Notes under the pieces: model-generated
What the model was told of the DNA's origin: nothing
The model's database searches: none
The model's input: the letters and a program-made list of their open reading frames with translations, nothing else
Shown here: positions 54,617 to 64,000 of the stretch, one piece after another
Layout of the letters: every line of letters begins with the position of its first letter
Numbering within the stretch: the first letter of the stretch is position 1
NCBI RefSeq assembly: GCF_005938645.2
Contig: NZ_CP042171.1
Coordinates: forward strand, 1,426,001-1,490,000
Length of the DNA: 64,000 nucleotides
Direction: 5' to 3'
From: Pedobacter sp. KBS0701
GTDB taxonomy: Bacteria; Bacteroidota; Bacteroidia; Sphingobacteriales; Sphingobacteriaceae
Translations under genes and position numbers: made by a program

Positions 54617-56989
54617 TTAATTTTTCTTCAATACCTTGAAATTGGCATAACCAGTTCCAGTACCGCCATTAGGCGATAATGACTGAACCACCACCACATA
54701 ATTTCCCTCAAAGTCAGAGCTGAAAAAGCTGATTGTTGCCTTTCCATCATTTTTGGTTGTATTATTCGGGCTCCAAAATAATGTACTTCTGAAGTCTGCA
54801 AGTCTAGTCAACACGGAAACATCACCATCATACATTGGTGCATAAAACGCTCTATTAATTTGTAGCCCTTCGTAGTCAAGCTGCAGGGCGTGTTTAGAAA
54901 TTGATGTCCCATTTAAGTCGCCTGCATAGGTCTGTAGATCCAGAATTCCCTCAAACTTGTCGTTTCCATTAGCATAACGACTTGCAACAATCGCTAACTT
55001 TTTGATGGTTTTAGGATCCTTCATCATCAGCGCATTTCCATCATCAAAAAGCGGGAGCCCATCCACAAGTATTAAAGGAGAAGATTCAAGGAATTTTTGG
55101 CTCCCAATATCAAATGTATTTAGATAATAATTTTTATTTCGCTTAATTATAGACACTTCAAAAACGTACTCTCGCAATACCTCCTCCATTTTTGGAAACC
55201 TTACATAGTCGTCTAATAGATAGCTTTTGTCTGCCTTATAATAGAAAACTGTGGTATCAATACTTACAGTCGTCTCCCTTTTTAATTGATTAGCATTAAA
55301 TGCATTATGAACCTGCATAGCAACACTTCGATCAATCAATTTTTGAGCTTCATAATTGTTATGGAATGTTGGTAACCTGTAATCCGAAAATTGACTAACA
55401 TAAGGTGATCTCAGTGTTATCTTGCCTAAGCTATCCACTCGAGGATCTGTCTGAACAATAATTTTCTTCCTTCCATAAAAGTACTTAGTAAAGAAAATGA
55501 AATTGCCATCATTGCCAATAGGGGTGGTATAAAAACTATAGTTCTTGCCAGGAATAGATAGATAAACCGAAGAACTAGCTAAAGAAGATCGCTGTGTTGG
55601 TCCTGATATTTGGCCACTGATAATTTGCCCAACGATTTCAGGTTGATACAGCAAATTCCCGCTTGGCTCTTTTAAAATATGCTTCCATTCAAAACGTCTC
55701 CAACCATGGGTCAACATGAGCAGATCTGTAGCTTCACTAGCCGCATTTTTGAGATACCATTCGGGATAATCAATTTTACCTTTTAATTCAGAAGTTAACC
55801 ACAAACTAGAAGTTATATCATTAAGATGTTCAACCGAATCAGCTTGATATACAGCAATAGAAAAATCTGTGGCAATCGGTTTACCCTGTTGGGTTTGATT
55901 AATGAATAGCGCTATCTTTTCTCTTGTCGAAAATTCCTTTTGTTTTGCCGATATGGTTACTGCTAACAATGAGTTTGGTTTCTTGAAATATAATCGCTCG
56001 CAAATGGGTTCCAAATCTGTATTAAATAAAGTAAAATGAGTAATTCCATCACCAAGCAAATCTTTAGAAATACTAATGCCTGTGGCGATATCTATCGCAG
56101 TAATCCTTTTGCTGAAAACTACTTTTCTTCCGGAGTGAACAAATAGAATACCATATTGATCTTGGTGCTGATTATCCTGAATGCTTATCTTCAGAACAGA
56201 GTCTCGATCAGCTTTAATACTCATAACGGTCCCCACTGCAAATACCTTAGGCAATGTCGTGTAAAATGGTTTTCCCGCCATTGGCTGAATACAAATGCTA
56301 TAATTCATGTGATCTTGCGGTTTGAAATAAAAACTTCCCAATCCGAATTGTTGAGGGCTGAACCTCACCAGTGTATCGTTTCTGCTGTCAATAATTGCTC
56401 CTTTAAACTGCAGTGGCTTTCCGCTTGCATCTACCGCCTTGAAAGCAATTTTGCTAATAAGACCTGATACTAAATTCCCACCTTCTGGAAAGAATTGAAT
56501 TGCAGGCGTAGTGATAGTTGCCGATGGAATAGCAGGAGGATCAGCTTTTAATGTATTATAGATTGTTAGTTGCTTGTGGAAAAAATAATTCACATCAAAA
56601 TTCTTCATCCAATTTGTGTACGTCCTCAAAACAAAATTTCCAGACCGCAAGGAAAGAGGAAGATAGAAATATCCGTTGCCATTGCCACCTTCCATTACTA
56701 TTTTAGCCTGCAATACTGCTTTGTTTTCCGAATCAAGAAGTTCTACATAAGCTATCTTACTTAAATTGATTCGTCGGTTGGTATAGGCCTCTACAGTGTA
56801 TAACTTAAACCAGATCATTTCTCCAGCTAAATAAGAATCCTTGTCTGTGTGCATATATATCTTTTCCTGTAAATTATTGGTCAGATAATTATTGAACTGA
56901 TGTGCAATTGTAGTGTCAACAATCTGAGCGTTAACAGTGGTCAATAGCATGCCTAAAACCCAAAATAGAATAAATGTTAGTTTTCTCAT
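54617..56989 (-). CDS. MG2/TonB-plug-like surface protein, 790 aa
   Basis: A signal peptide ending NAQ is followed by the motif EKIYMHTDKDSYLAGEMIWF, the N-terminal MG2-like domain of Bacteroidetes alpha-2-macroglobulin-type surface proteins. Several beta domains follow, and near 640-700 a segment resembles a TonB-receptor plug (SPLILVDGLPLFDD, then IKKLAIVASRYANG). The C-terminal domain ends in a beta-sandwich (KATISFFSSDFEGNYVVVVQ). It is the last gene of the TonB operon, 10 bases after DUF4249. It probably assists the receptor at the outer membrane; the exact role is unknown. Confidence 0.75.
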   Translation of the reverse strand: MRKLTFILFWVLGMLLTTVNAQIVDTTIAHQFNNYLTNNLQEKIYMHTDKDSYLAGEMIWFKLYTVEAYTNRRINLSKIAYVELLDSENKAVLQAKIVMEGGNGNGYFYLPLSLRSGNFVLRTYTNWMKNFDVNYFFHKQLTIYNTLKADPPAIPSATITTPAIQFFPEGGNLVSGLISKIAFKAVDASGKPLQFKGAIIDSRNDTLVRFSPQQFGLGSFYFKPQDHMNYSICIQPMAGKPFYTTLPKVFAVGTVMSIKADRDSVLKISIQDNQHQDQYGILFVHSGRKVVFSKRITAIDIATGISISKDLLGDGITHFTLFNTDLEPICERLYFKKPNSLLAVTISAKQKEFSTREKIALFINQTQQGKPIATDFSIAVYQADSVEHLNDITSSLWLTSELKGKIDYPEWYLKNAASEATDLLMLTHGWRRFEWKHILKEPSGNLLYQPEIVGQIISGQISGPTQRSSLASSSVYLSIPGKNYSFYTTPIGNDGNFIFFTKYFYGRKKIIVQTDPRVDSLGKITLRSPYVSQFSDYRLPTFHNNYEAQKLIDRSVAMQVHNAFNANQLKRETTVSIDTTVFYYKADKSYLLDDYVRFPKMEEVLREYVFEVSIIKRNKNYYLNTFDIGSQKFLESSPLILVDGLPLFDDGNALMMKDPKTIKKLAIVASRYANGNDKFEGILDLQTYAGDLNGTSISKHALQLDYEGLQINRAFYAPMYDGDVSVLTRLADFRSTLFWSPNNTTKNDGKATISFFSSDFEGNYVVVVQSLSPNGGTGTGYANFKVLKKN

Positions 56990-56999
56990 GTAGCAAATA

Positions 57000-58151
57000 T
57001 TAATTTGGCCAAAATGATGGTTTAATATTCGATCCCTTTAAACGACAATCTATACAGGCTGCCGTACTCATCGTATATCGATATAATATTGGCGCTGTAG
57101 TTCCGGGAGCAATCCAAGATTGTTCATTTACGATAACCTTATTGGCACGGATATAATTAATTAAGCTGTCCTTTGGAATAATTACTGATTCGCATGGTTG
57201 GACATACACCCAATTTGAGCCGATGGATGGTTTATCGCTATCCTTAATAAACAATCTCCTTTGCACCATACGCCCAGCACTGATCCAACCTATAACGTGT
57301 TCTTTTGGATCTGAGATACACGTAATGTTGCCTTTTAGTTCAGAGGGTTGGGGATCAAAAATGCCACCAATCTGCTCTGTGTTTTTTTTCAGATTCTCTA
57401 GGTACTCATAAGCTTCCTTTGAAAGCCCATACTGCTTCACAAGAATGCTGTATAAATAGGCAACTTTAATTGAATTGCCTGCTACAAAAGTCATTGGTGC
57501 ATCAGTTATTTTATCTTGGGATAGACGTGCTGTAGAACCCAATAAGATATTTGATGAGCTCGAATTGGCCCAACAAAGTTGGATGTTTATATTTGGATCT
57601 CGCAACACAACTTCTGAGTTTCTAAATTCATGGGTTGATACAAAAGGTACCCTCACCTCCCAGGTTTCTGTATAATCCCAAGTGTAGTATTTTGTAGCAT
57701 TGTTCGGATCATGGGTGTTGAGCAATATATTGAAGCCATTTTCGGTCGCCGAAAATCGGAGATCATCAATTTCAGGTGTTGCCTTGCTGGCTAAAAAAGC
57801 GGTCTCGTAAATCTTCGCATCAGCCAGAATAATGCTGAGCTTATATTTCTTTGTCAGGTTTAAACTTTGAGTGGATAAAGAGCACTCGCCAAGATCATTT
57901 GTTGTTCCTTTTATCTCCACACCATCTTCGCCCAATACCGAAACGGTGGCATTTTTCTCTGGAGCGGATGTTCTGGAGTCTGACAGGTCAATTGATCGGC
58001 TTATTTTAATGTTGGTGATGCCCCCTATGTCTATAAATCCTTCTACAACAAGTAGATCTTTATAGTTGTTATCTATCTCGGGCTTGAAAGAATCCTTACA
58101 AGCAAAATTGAGTACGCAACATGCGAATATAATCAGTCTAAGTGCTTTCAT
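57000..58151 (-). CDS. DUF4249 domain lipoprotein, 383 aa
   Basis: A lipoprotein start (FACCVLNFACKDSFKPEI, Cys18) is followed by the DUF4249 signature: LLVVEGFIDIGGITNIKISR in the first domain, and KYYTWDYTETWEVRVPF in the middle. This family is encoded next to STN-type TonB receptors across Bacteroidetes, and here overlaps the receptor gene by 4 bases. It is thought to be a surface-exposed partner of the receptor. The substrate is unknown. Confidence 0.88.
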   Translation of the reverse strand: MKALRLIIFACCVLNFACKDSFKPEIDNNYKDLLVVEGFIDIGGITNIKISRSIDLSDSRTSAPEKNATVSVLGEDGVEIKGTTNDLGECSLSTQSLNLTKKYKLSIILADAKIYETAFLASKATPEIDDLRFSATENGFNILLNTHDPNNATKYYTWDYTETWEVRVPFVSTHEFRNSEVVLRDPNINIQLCWANSSSSNILLGSTARLSQDKITDAPMTFVAGNSIKVAYLYSILVKQYGLSKEAYEYLENLKKNTEQIGGIFDPQPSELKGNITCISDPKEHVIGWISAGRMVQRRLFIKDSDKPSIGSNWVYVQPCESVIIPKDSLINYIRANKVIVNEQSWIAPGTTAPILYRYTMSTAACIDCRLKGSNIKPSFWPN

Positions 58152-60628
58152 TTAAAACGAATATTATAGTTTACAAAGGGAATTGCGGTTCCAAAAATAG
58201 AGAGTTGATAGCCATTGATGACCTTGTTTTCACTGACGAAGAAAGTTGAAAATGCGTTTTTTCGATTGGTTAAATTGTATACCCCAATGGTCCAAGAGTT
58301 ATGTGTTAATTGCTTTACCTTGTGATTCCCCAAAATATTGAGTGAAATATCTGACCTGAAATAGTTTGGAATACGATATTGATTTCTTTCTGAATAGAGC
58401 AATCGCTGTCCACCATTAGAAAAATACTTCCCGACAGGAAGCGTAATTGGCCTGCCTGTGCTGTAGGTAACATTGAGGGAAACACTAAAACGTTGTGAAA
58501 ATTGGTAATTGCCAATAAGCGTGGCATCATGGGGTTTGTCGTAATTAGCCGGATAAAACTTTCCTTGGTTAATCGAATTAGAACCCTGTACATCTTCGGT
58601 CTTTAGCATTATTCTTGAATAGGTGTAACTGACCCAACCATTTAACCGACCAACTGACTTCTTAAGGAGAAATTCGAGCCCATAAGCCTTCCCCTTGGTA
58701 GGCAGCACATCCTGCTCTATTTTATGATTTAGAATTAGTTGAGCCCCGCTTTTGTAATCCAAAAAATCGTTGATGTTTCTATAATATCCTTCAACAGATG
58801 CTTCAATGCGGTTTGACTTAAAATTCTTGTAAATACCTAAAGAAAATTGCTCGCCAGTTTGTGGTGCAATGTTCAGATCACTTAATTTCCAGATATCAGT
58901 GGGAGACATAGAAGTAGTATTCGACATCATGTGGATGTACTGCCGTTGGGTATTATAACCCGCCTTAATAGATAAATTCTCATTCAATAAAAAAGTTGCG
59001 CCTAATCTATATTCTGGCCCGTGGTAGGTATTAAAGGCTTTTCCAGCCCCATACTCCTGTGTCGATTCGATATTCGCATCACTTTTACTTAGGTTCTCGG
59101 CATAGATCTGCTGAGTTGATGGCCCTAAACTTGTGTATAAAGAATAGCGTAACCCCGTATTGAGCGTAATTGCTGGCGTAAGCTCATAACTTTGCTCGGC
59201 AAACACCGCATTTTCTATGCCTTGTTCCTTCGGCAAAAGATCAGTAACAACCAATGACTGCTCATTGTACGGCCGCAAAGATCCTGGCTTATTGTTGTAT
59301 AATATGGAGTTGGTTCCAAATTCAATGTTCATCCGCCGATTAGGAGCATAGTTGAAATTTGTTTTGAACCGGGTTTGTTTAATGCTGAATGTTAACCGGT
59401 AATCGGTTTCTTCTTGATAGTTGCTGAAATTATCATAATGATATTCATCAAGCCCAGTCGTAATTTGGCTATAGAATTTCTCGTTGAAAATGTGCTTCCA
59501 GCGCAATGATAAATTTCGGTTACTGTACTGAAAAGTGGTATCCGTTGCTAAACTTGACCTATCATTGCTTAAATATCCAGTAATGTAGAAACTGTTGTTT
59601 TTATTTTGCTGATGACTAATCGCAACATTCAAATCATAGAAACTAGCTTCAGCTCTCCTATATGCTGAGTTTTTGGGTAGTAATTTTGTAATCCAGTTAG
59701 AGTAGGTGGTTCTGCCACCGATAATAAAGGAAGTTTTATCCTTTAAAATTGGACCTTCGATATTTAATCTACTGGTTAGCAAACCTATGCCCGCAGTACC
59801 TTCGAATTTCTTTCTGTTGCCCTCTCTCACATTCATTTCCAACACTGAAGAGAGCCGACCGCCGTATTTGGCTGGAATACTGTTCTTAAATAGTTTAACA
59901 TCTTTAATAATGTCTGGACTAAATGCAGAAAAAAAGCCAAAAAAGTGGGTGGGATTATAAATAGTGGCTTCATCGAAGAGAATAAGATTCTGATCTGTAG
60001 AACCTCCACGTACATTAAATCCAGCACTAGATTCACCAACTGATTTTACACCTGGAAGCGTGAGTATTACCCTCAGCACGTCAACTTCACCGAAAACTGT
60101 AGGCACCTGCTTGATGGTCTTGATATCAAGCTTTTGAACTCCCATTTGCGTCCCCGTAACATTTGTAGATTTACCTCCAGTTATCACCACTTCATTTAGC
60201 GTTAATGACTTGGTGTTTGTTACAACAGGGTTTGGAACGGCAGGAGTAGAAAGATCTGCCCCCAAAGGTAGCTTAGAGTCTTTAGGCACATCGCCTACCT
60301 GAGAGGGCAGTGTAGTGACAATATTTACAGCCTTGGTTAAAAATACTGATCTCCCAAAAATAGCAAACTTAACATCAGTCCCCATAAAGGCCCTATCCAA
60401 CACCTCTTCGACGGTGCCGCCCTTGATATCCATCGATAACGTAAATGAACTGAAATGGGTTTCATCATAATAAAGATGATAATGACTTTGCGTCTCTATC
60501 TGTTTTACCAGCTCGCTAATCGGCTGATTCTGGAGCTTAATGTTGATTTTGTTGTTTAAGGTCTGTCCTTTCAACCACAATACTGAAAACAACATCCAAA
60601 TGACCAATAGAAAGCGTTTATATTTCAT
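58148..60628 (-). CDS. TonB-dependent receptor with STN domain, 826 aa
   Basis: It takes up large substrates across the outer membrane using TonB energy, or signals through the STN domain. After a signal peptide, the STN (secretin/TonB short) domain covers about 20-95 (INIKLQNQPISELVKQIETQ). A linker leads to the plug (NEVVITGG, LPGVKSVGESSAGFNVRGG, then the end of the plug KNSIPAKYGGRLSSVLEM) and a C-terminal 22-stranded barrel ending in FVNYNIRFK with terminal Phe/aromatics. ATG 60628, one base after the preceding stop, is preferred over ATG 60649. No dedicated sigma/anti-sigma pair lies nearby. Confidence 0.9.
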   Translation of the reverse strand: MKYKRFLLVIWMLFSVLWLKGQTLNNKINIKLQNQPISELVKQIETQSHYHLYYDETHFSSFTLSMDIKGGTVEEVLDRAFMGTDVKFAIFGRSVFLTKAVNIVTTLPSQVGDVPKDSKLPLGADLSTPAVPNPVVTNTKSLTLNEVVITGGKSTNVTGTQMGVQKLDIKTIKQVPTVFGEVDVLRVILTLPGVKSVGESSAGFNVRGGSTDQNLILFDEATIYNPTHFFGFFSAFSPDIIKDVKLFKNSIPAKYGGRLSSVLEMNVREGNRKKFEGTAGIGLLTSRLNIEGPILKDKTSFIIGGRTTYSNWITKLLPKNSAYRRAEASFYDLNVAISHQQNKNNSFYITGYLSNDRSSLATDTTFQYSNRNLSLRWKHIFNEKFYSQITTGLDEYHYDNFSNYQEETDYRLTFSIKQTRFKTNFNYAPNRRMNIEFGTNSILYNNKPGSLRPYNEQSLVVTDLLPKEQGIENAVFAEQSYELTPAITLNTGLRYSLYTSLGPSTQQIYAENLSKSDANIESTQEYGAGKAFNTYHGPEYRLGATFLLNENLSIKAGYNTQRQYIHMMSNTTSMSPTDIWKLSDLNIAPQTGEQFSLGIYKNFKSNRIEASVEGYYRNINDFLDYKSGAQLILNHKIEQDVLPTKGKAYGLEFLLKKSVGRLNGWVSYTYSRIMLKTEDVQGSNSINQGKFYPANYDKPHDATLIGNYQFSQRFSVSLNVTYSTGRPITLPVGKYFSNGGQRLLYSERNQYRIPNYFRSDISLNILGNHKVKQLTHNSWTIGVYNLTNRKNAFSTFFVSENKVINGYQLSIFGTAIPFVNYNIRFK

Positions 60629-60629
60629 T

Positions 60630-61367
60630 TTACTTAGAAATTGAATCATGAAATCCTACTAGCATCAAAACAGATCGCTCAAAGTCTTTCCCGAAGTTTA
60701 ATTTGTTAGCTTTAATGTATGCTTGATTTTTATCGTTGGTAGAATTGAGCAACTTTAGCAAGTCTTTCTTGCTGCTGATCTGTTGATAACTTGAATCTTT
60801 AAGCAAATAATAGCTGTCTTTCGAACTTATAACTTTCTCAATTCGCTCTTCTATCTTTTCGGTAATTTCTTTTTGTCTCTTAACTAGCAGGCAAATTTTA
60901 CCCTTATAAAGTAAGTCATAGTAACCAGCTGAAATTCCCTTAAGTGAAGTTGCTGGTTTGAGATTGATAAATTGATGTTCATACAGCGTAAAGGAATTAA
61001 CATATTCTCGTTGTAATACGACCCCCTCAATATGATCAGGTGCTAAAAGCAATAGTTCATCCTTTATAATGTCATACTTCATACTTAGCTCCGGGTAAAA
61101 AATGCCATCATAGGCTATTCCTCCCTTTACATAATGTTCACTTTGAAAAAAAGCATGTTTGTTTTCCTTAAATTTAGGATGGATATTATAGATCTTTCCA
61201 TTGAATATTGGCATTGTTGCTTCCTGATTACGGAAGAAGATTTTATGAGCCATTTCGGTTGTACTAGCCACAAAAAGACTATCAGTTACTGTTTGCGCAC
61301 TAACTACGTTTAACTGAACTACAATTAACAAAGAAAATATTAACATACGATAGGTAATCCAAGACAT
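60630..61367 (-). CDS. Hypothetical exported protein of the TonB operon, 245 aa
   Basis: I chose ATG 61367, which gives a signal peptide (MSWITYRMLIFSLLIVVQLN) ending VSAQ; the open frame extends to ATG 61457. The mature part is beta-rich to about 170 (GGIAYDGIFYPELSMKYDII), with the C-terminal third helical and charged (EKIEERIEKVISSKDSYYLL). I recognise no named domain, but the gene pairs with STN-TonB receptors and DUF4249 in this group of bacteria. It opens the four-gene operon, whose genes overlap or nearly touch. The 5' gap to the AraC gene (61458-61780) has no other gene. Confidence 0.7.
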   Translation of the reverse strand: MSWITYRMLIFSLLIVVQLNVVSAQTVTDSLFVASTTEMAHKIFFRNQEATMPIFNGKIYNIHPKFKENKHAFFQSEHYVKGGIAYDGIFYPELSMKYDIIKDELLLLAPDHIEGVVLQREYVNSFTLYEHQFINLKPATSLKGISAGYYDLLYKGKICLLVKRQKEITEKIEERIEKVISSKDSYYLLKDSSYQQISSKKDLLKLLNSTNDKNQAYIKANKLNFGKDFERSVLMLVGFHDSISK

Positions 61368-61780
61368 ACATTTTCGATTTATGGTCGATTTCAGTTTGAA
61401 TAAGCATTTTGAAATCGAATACAATATTTGGTCAGGCACTATAAAGCCGAAGTTCAAAATAATTCAGTGAATTATTCAGTACAATTTGTTAAAACAATAG
61501 CAGTGATGTTCAAATCCCTCCACAAGAACCTCATTTTTTTCCAAGCTCATCATACTCTGTCACCTTAGTGCCTAGTTCTGCGATTCTCTTCAAACCTGCA
61601 ATAAATTTATTGCTAATTCGCACCGTTGTCGACCCGTAACGGGGCAAGAGATTTTTAATAGTCTTTTGCCTTGTTTTTTTGTCTTATAATTATAAATTAA
61701 ATAAACTTTTGGTGAAAAATTTCACAACCTTCAGTCATGTGAATAAAACTTGACTGAAATTAAGAAGACATAGAATAATT

Positions 61781-62695
61781 TTAATTTAACGACTTCCTGA
61801 ATTCCAAAGGCGAAATATCAGTTTTAGCTTTAAATAATTTACTGAAAGACTGGGAATGCTCAAACCCCAGTTCATAAGCAATTTCACTCACTGAAAGTTC
61901 AGTTGTTGAGAGTTTTTCCTTAGCTTTTTCAATTAGCTTTTCGTGGATGTATTGTTGTGTGGTTTGTCCGGTTAAAGTTTTCAACAGACTGCGCATGTAG
62001 TATTGCGACATATTGAATTTATCTGAAAGAAACTGAACACCCGGTAAACCTTTTTCTTTTAGATTATTTCCTTCGAAATAATCTTTGAACAGAATTTCCA
62101 GCCGTTCTAAAAATTGATGATGCGCTTTATGACGTGTAATAAATTGTCGCTGATAAAATCTTTCAGCATAATTCAAAAGCGTTTCCAGCTGAGAAATAAT
62201 AATGTTCTGACTAAATTTATCAATGTTGCTTTGATATTCCTGCTTAATATTATCAGTAATTTGCTGGATTTTCATTTCTTCATCTTCGGATAAGAATAAG
62301 GCTTCATTGACAGAATAATCAAAGAATTCATATTTCCTGATTGCGCCTGCCATTGGTGTATTCCAAAGAAAATCCGGATGAATCATCATCATCCATCCGG
62401 ACGGATTTTTGCCATTCTCTTCTCGTATGACGCTCAGTATCTGATGTGGGGCCATGCAGAACATCACGCCTTCATCAAAATCGTAATCCTGCTGCCCGTA
62501 TCTATATTTATGATTCATATCTCGTTTGACAGAAATCATGTAAAAATCAAACATCAAGCTCTGCTTTCCACTTTCCGGAGCTGGCGCCATATCTTCAAAA
62601 TTTATCACACTGATGAGCGGATGTTTTGGCTTAGGTAAACCACGCAAAGTATGGAATTGAGCGATGGTTTTTATTCTTATCGGCGAATCAGACAT
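61781..62695 (-). CDS. AraC-family transcriptional regulator, 304 aa
   Basis: The C-terminal 100 residues have two helix-turn-helix motifs of the AraC/XylS family: LSDKFNMSQYYMRSLLKTLT with QQYIHEKLIEKAKEKL, then LSVSEIAYELGFEHSQSFSKLFKAKT and the closing SPLEFRKSLN. The N-terminal half is a cupin-like sensor domain (YGQQDYDFDEGVMFCMAPHQ). It lies 43 bases downstream of the epimerase-like gene on the same strand, a frequent Bacteroidetes pair in which the regulator controls the oxidoreductase. The inducer is unknown. Confidence 0.92.
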   Translation of the reverse strand: MSDSPIRIKTIAQFHTLRGLPKPKHPLISVINFEDMAPAPESGKQSLMFDFYMISVKRDMNHKYRYGQQDYDFDEGVMFCMAPHQILSVIREENGKNPSGWMMMIHPDFLWNTPMAGAIRKYEFFDYSVNEALFLSEDEEMKIQQITDNIKQEYQSNIDKFSQNIIISQLETLLNYAERFYQRQFITRHKAHHQFLERLEILFKDYFEGNNLKEKGLPGVQFLSDKFNMSQYYMRSLLKTLTGQTTQQYIHEKLIEKAKEKLSTTELSVSEIAYELGFEHSQSFSKLFKAKTDISPLEFRKSLN

Positions 62696-62738
62696 CAGTT
62701 TAATATTTAATCAAATTTAATGAATATATAGATACAGA

Positions 62739-63641
62739 CTATTTTGTCTCAGAGAAATAAACGTCATTTTGCAAATCTTCCATTAAAGTTGGGTATTGAG
62801 GATTCCAACCTAATGTTGCCTTAGTTACTTCACTTGAAGTCTGATTATTAAGCTTTGCAAAATGTGCAAACCAGCCGAAATGTTCTGCTGCTTCATCGTT
62901 TGTCAGGGAAACAACCGGAACCTGCAATTTTTCTGCAATAAATGTTGCAATGTCTTTAAACGGAATTCCCTGTTCTGCCACTGCGTGATATCTTGTTCCA
63001 CTGATGAAAGGTTTCTCCAAAGCTAACCGGTACAATTTTGCTGCATCTCGTACGTGGACAGCAGGCCAGAAATTACTACCATCATTAATTATAGCAGCTT
63101 TTCTTTTTTCTTTTGCAATATTAATTGAGATTGGAACAAAACCAATTAAATCTCCTTTTCCATGAACCGATGGAGAGAGTCTTACAACGGCAACTTTCAC
63201 ACCTTTTGCGGCTACGGCATCGGCTGCATTTTCTGTTGCAATTCTGGGATGAGGATTGTTTGCGGAAAGGTCTTTTTCAGTTGTGATTCCGTCTTTTGAA
63301 AAAAGTGCAGTTCCTGAAGTGATGAGAAAGGGTTTGTCTGTTCCTAATAATGCTTCGCCTATTGTTTCAATCACTTTTCCATCAAGTAGACACATTTCCG
63401 CGAATCTCGTAAAATCGTGGACAAAGCCTAAGTGAATTACTGCATCTGAAGCGATAGCTGCTGATTTCAAACTATCAAAATCGTTTAAATCTCCGCGGTG
63501 CGCTTCTGCGCCGGCTACAATCAATTTATTTACTGATTCTTCCGAGCGGGCCAATCCCAAAACCTGGTGTCCATTGGCTAATAATTCCTGTACTACGGCA
63601 GTTCCTACGAAACCTGTAGCGCCTGTAACAAATACTTTCAT
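62739..63641 (-). CDS. NAD-dependent epimerase/dehydratase-like (extended SDR), 300 aa
   Basis: The N-terminus MKVFVTGATGFVGTAVVQEL has the TGxxGxxG NAD(P) motif of extended SDRs, followed by GDLNDFDSLKSAAIASDAVI. The typical catalytic YxxxK is not visible: the equivalent stretch reads ATENAADAVAAKGVKVAVVR. That marks the divergent NmrA/ 'SDR a5-like' subgroup common next to AraC genes. It probably binds NADP and reduces or senses redox; no pathway is indicated. It heads a two-gene unit with the AraC regulator. Confidence 0.88.
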   Translation of the reverse strand: MKVFVTGATGFVGTAVVQELLANGHQVLGLARSEESVNKLIVAGAEAHRGDLNDFDSLKSAAIASDAVIHLGFVHDFTRFAEMCLLDGKVIETIGEALLGTDKPFLITSGTALFSKDGITTEKDLSANNPHPRIATENAADAVAAKGVKVAVVRLSPSVHGKGDLIGFVPISINIAKEKRKAAIINDGSNFWPAVHVRDAAKLYRLALEKPFISGTRYHAVAEQGIPFKDIATFIAEKLQVPVVSLTNDEAAEHFGWFAHFAKLNNQTSSEVTKATLGWNPQYPTLMEDLQNDVYFSETK

Positions 63642-64000
63642 TTTGATATCATTTAATGTAGCAAAGTTCAGATTTTGTTTCTGTACGCTTGTAGCCGAAA
63701 AGTGTTTTCTTGTAGCCGAAAATTTAAATTAAATTGGTGAGGTTAAAATAAAACTTAAAAGCGCTTAATTTCCGGTACATTCAATATGAATTTAGAAGGA
63801 AAAAGAATGCTCAGGAGTGCTAAATCAGATGACTCTTGAAGTTGATAAACCGGAAGATGTATTATAGCGTCTCGCAGAAAATAATTATGCAAATGCCGGA
63901 AACGTTCAATTAACAGGATGTGATAGGCATTGGATAGCCTTACGATTTATTTCCTGGTAAAATAAAAAATCAGCTTTGCAGTAGCATAAGCGGGGTCATT
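63642..64000. other. Right-edge segment without an intact gene
   Basis: Short frames occur (for example one reading TLEVDKPEDVL, stop, RLAENNYANAGNVQLTGCDR near 63830-63930), but a stop interrupts them and no start is convincing. It may be a decayed small gene. The start region of the minus-strand epimerase gene (63642 to about 63720) contains TTGTAGCCGAAAA twice, 19 bases apart (63688 and 63711), which could be an operator repeat. The remaining bases to the window edge show nothing I recognise. Confidence 0.3.

Overview
The window comes from a Bacteroidota genome, most likely Sphingobacteriaceae (Pedobacter or Mucilaginibacter type). I infer this from the gene families: an STN-type TonB receptor with a DUF4249 lipoprotein and an MG2-like surface protein, an NVEALA-type exported protein, a double-glycine leader peptide of the Bacteroidetes kind, DUF2931 and DUF3072 proteins, Rhs remnants and a Bacteroidetes-type tyrosine recombinase. 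The DNA is AT-rich by eye, and promoters fit the Bacteroidetes TAnnTTTG -7 element. Taxonomy below family level is a guess.

Layout. 0-2.2 kb: a cut-off membrane protein, a 47-aa peptide gene next to a helical protein, an RNA polymerase alpha-CTD-like mini-protein and a decayed XRE regulator. 2.5-22.1 kb (island A): a TlpA protein convergent with a minus-strand operon that reads TMTC-like glycosyltransferase, NVEALA-type secreted Ser/Gly-rich protein, six-bladed propeller lipoprotein, thiol-disulfide protein, GT22-like mannosyltransferase, signal peptidase I. Divergent from it is an RND operon (adaptor, pump, TolC, second pump), then GtrA and a GT39-like enzyme. A second decayed XRE copy follows at 22.4 kb. 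22.9-36.9 kb (island B): a RiPP/bacteriocin-type cluster lies between two copies of a methyltransferase gene, the second frameshifted. It holds a C39-like/VKOR/thioredoxin fusion, a GT32 enzyme, a GG-leader precursor with six cysteines, a TlpA lipoprotein, a C39 ABC exporter split at an ATGA overlap, an HlyD adaptor, a GT71-like enzyme and a fucosyltransferase-like enzyme.

37-52 kb is a patchwork of small lipoproteins and secreted proteins of unknown function (some broken), DUF3072 and DUF2931 genes, an M949_RS01915-like protein, a serine hydrolase, and wrecks of an Rhs protein and a UvrD-type helicase. It looks like an eroded polymorphic-toxin/immunity zone. 53-54.6 kb has tRNA-Pro(GGG), a terminator, a decayed tyrosine integrase and a 364-bp MITE-like unit with perfect 20-bp inverted ends. 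54.6-63.6 kb is orderly again: a four-gene TonB receptor operon, an AraC regulator and an NAD-dependent epimerase-like gene.

The theme of islands A and B is secretion of small cysteine-containing, Ser/Thr/Gly-rich proteins beside their own thiol chemistry, export machinery and glycosyltransferases. The gene content is seen. That the sugars go onto the secreted peptides is inference.
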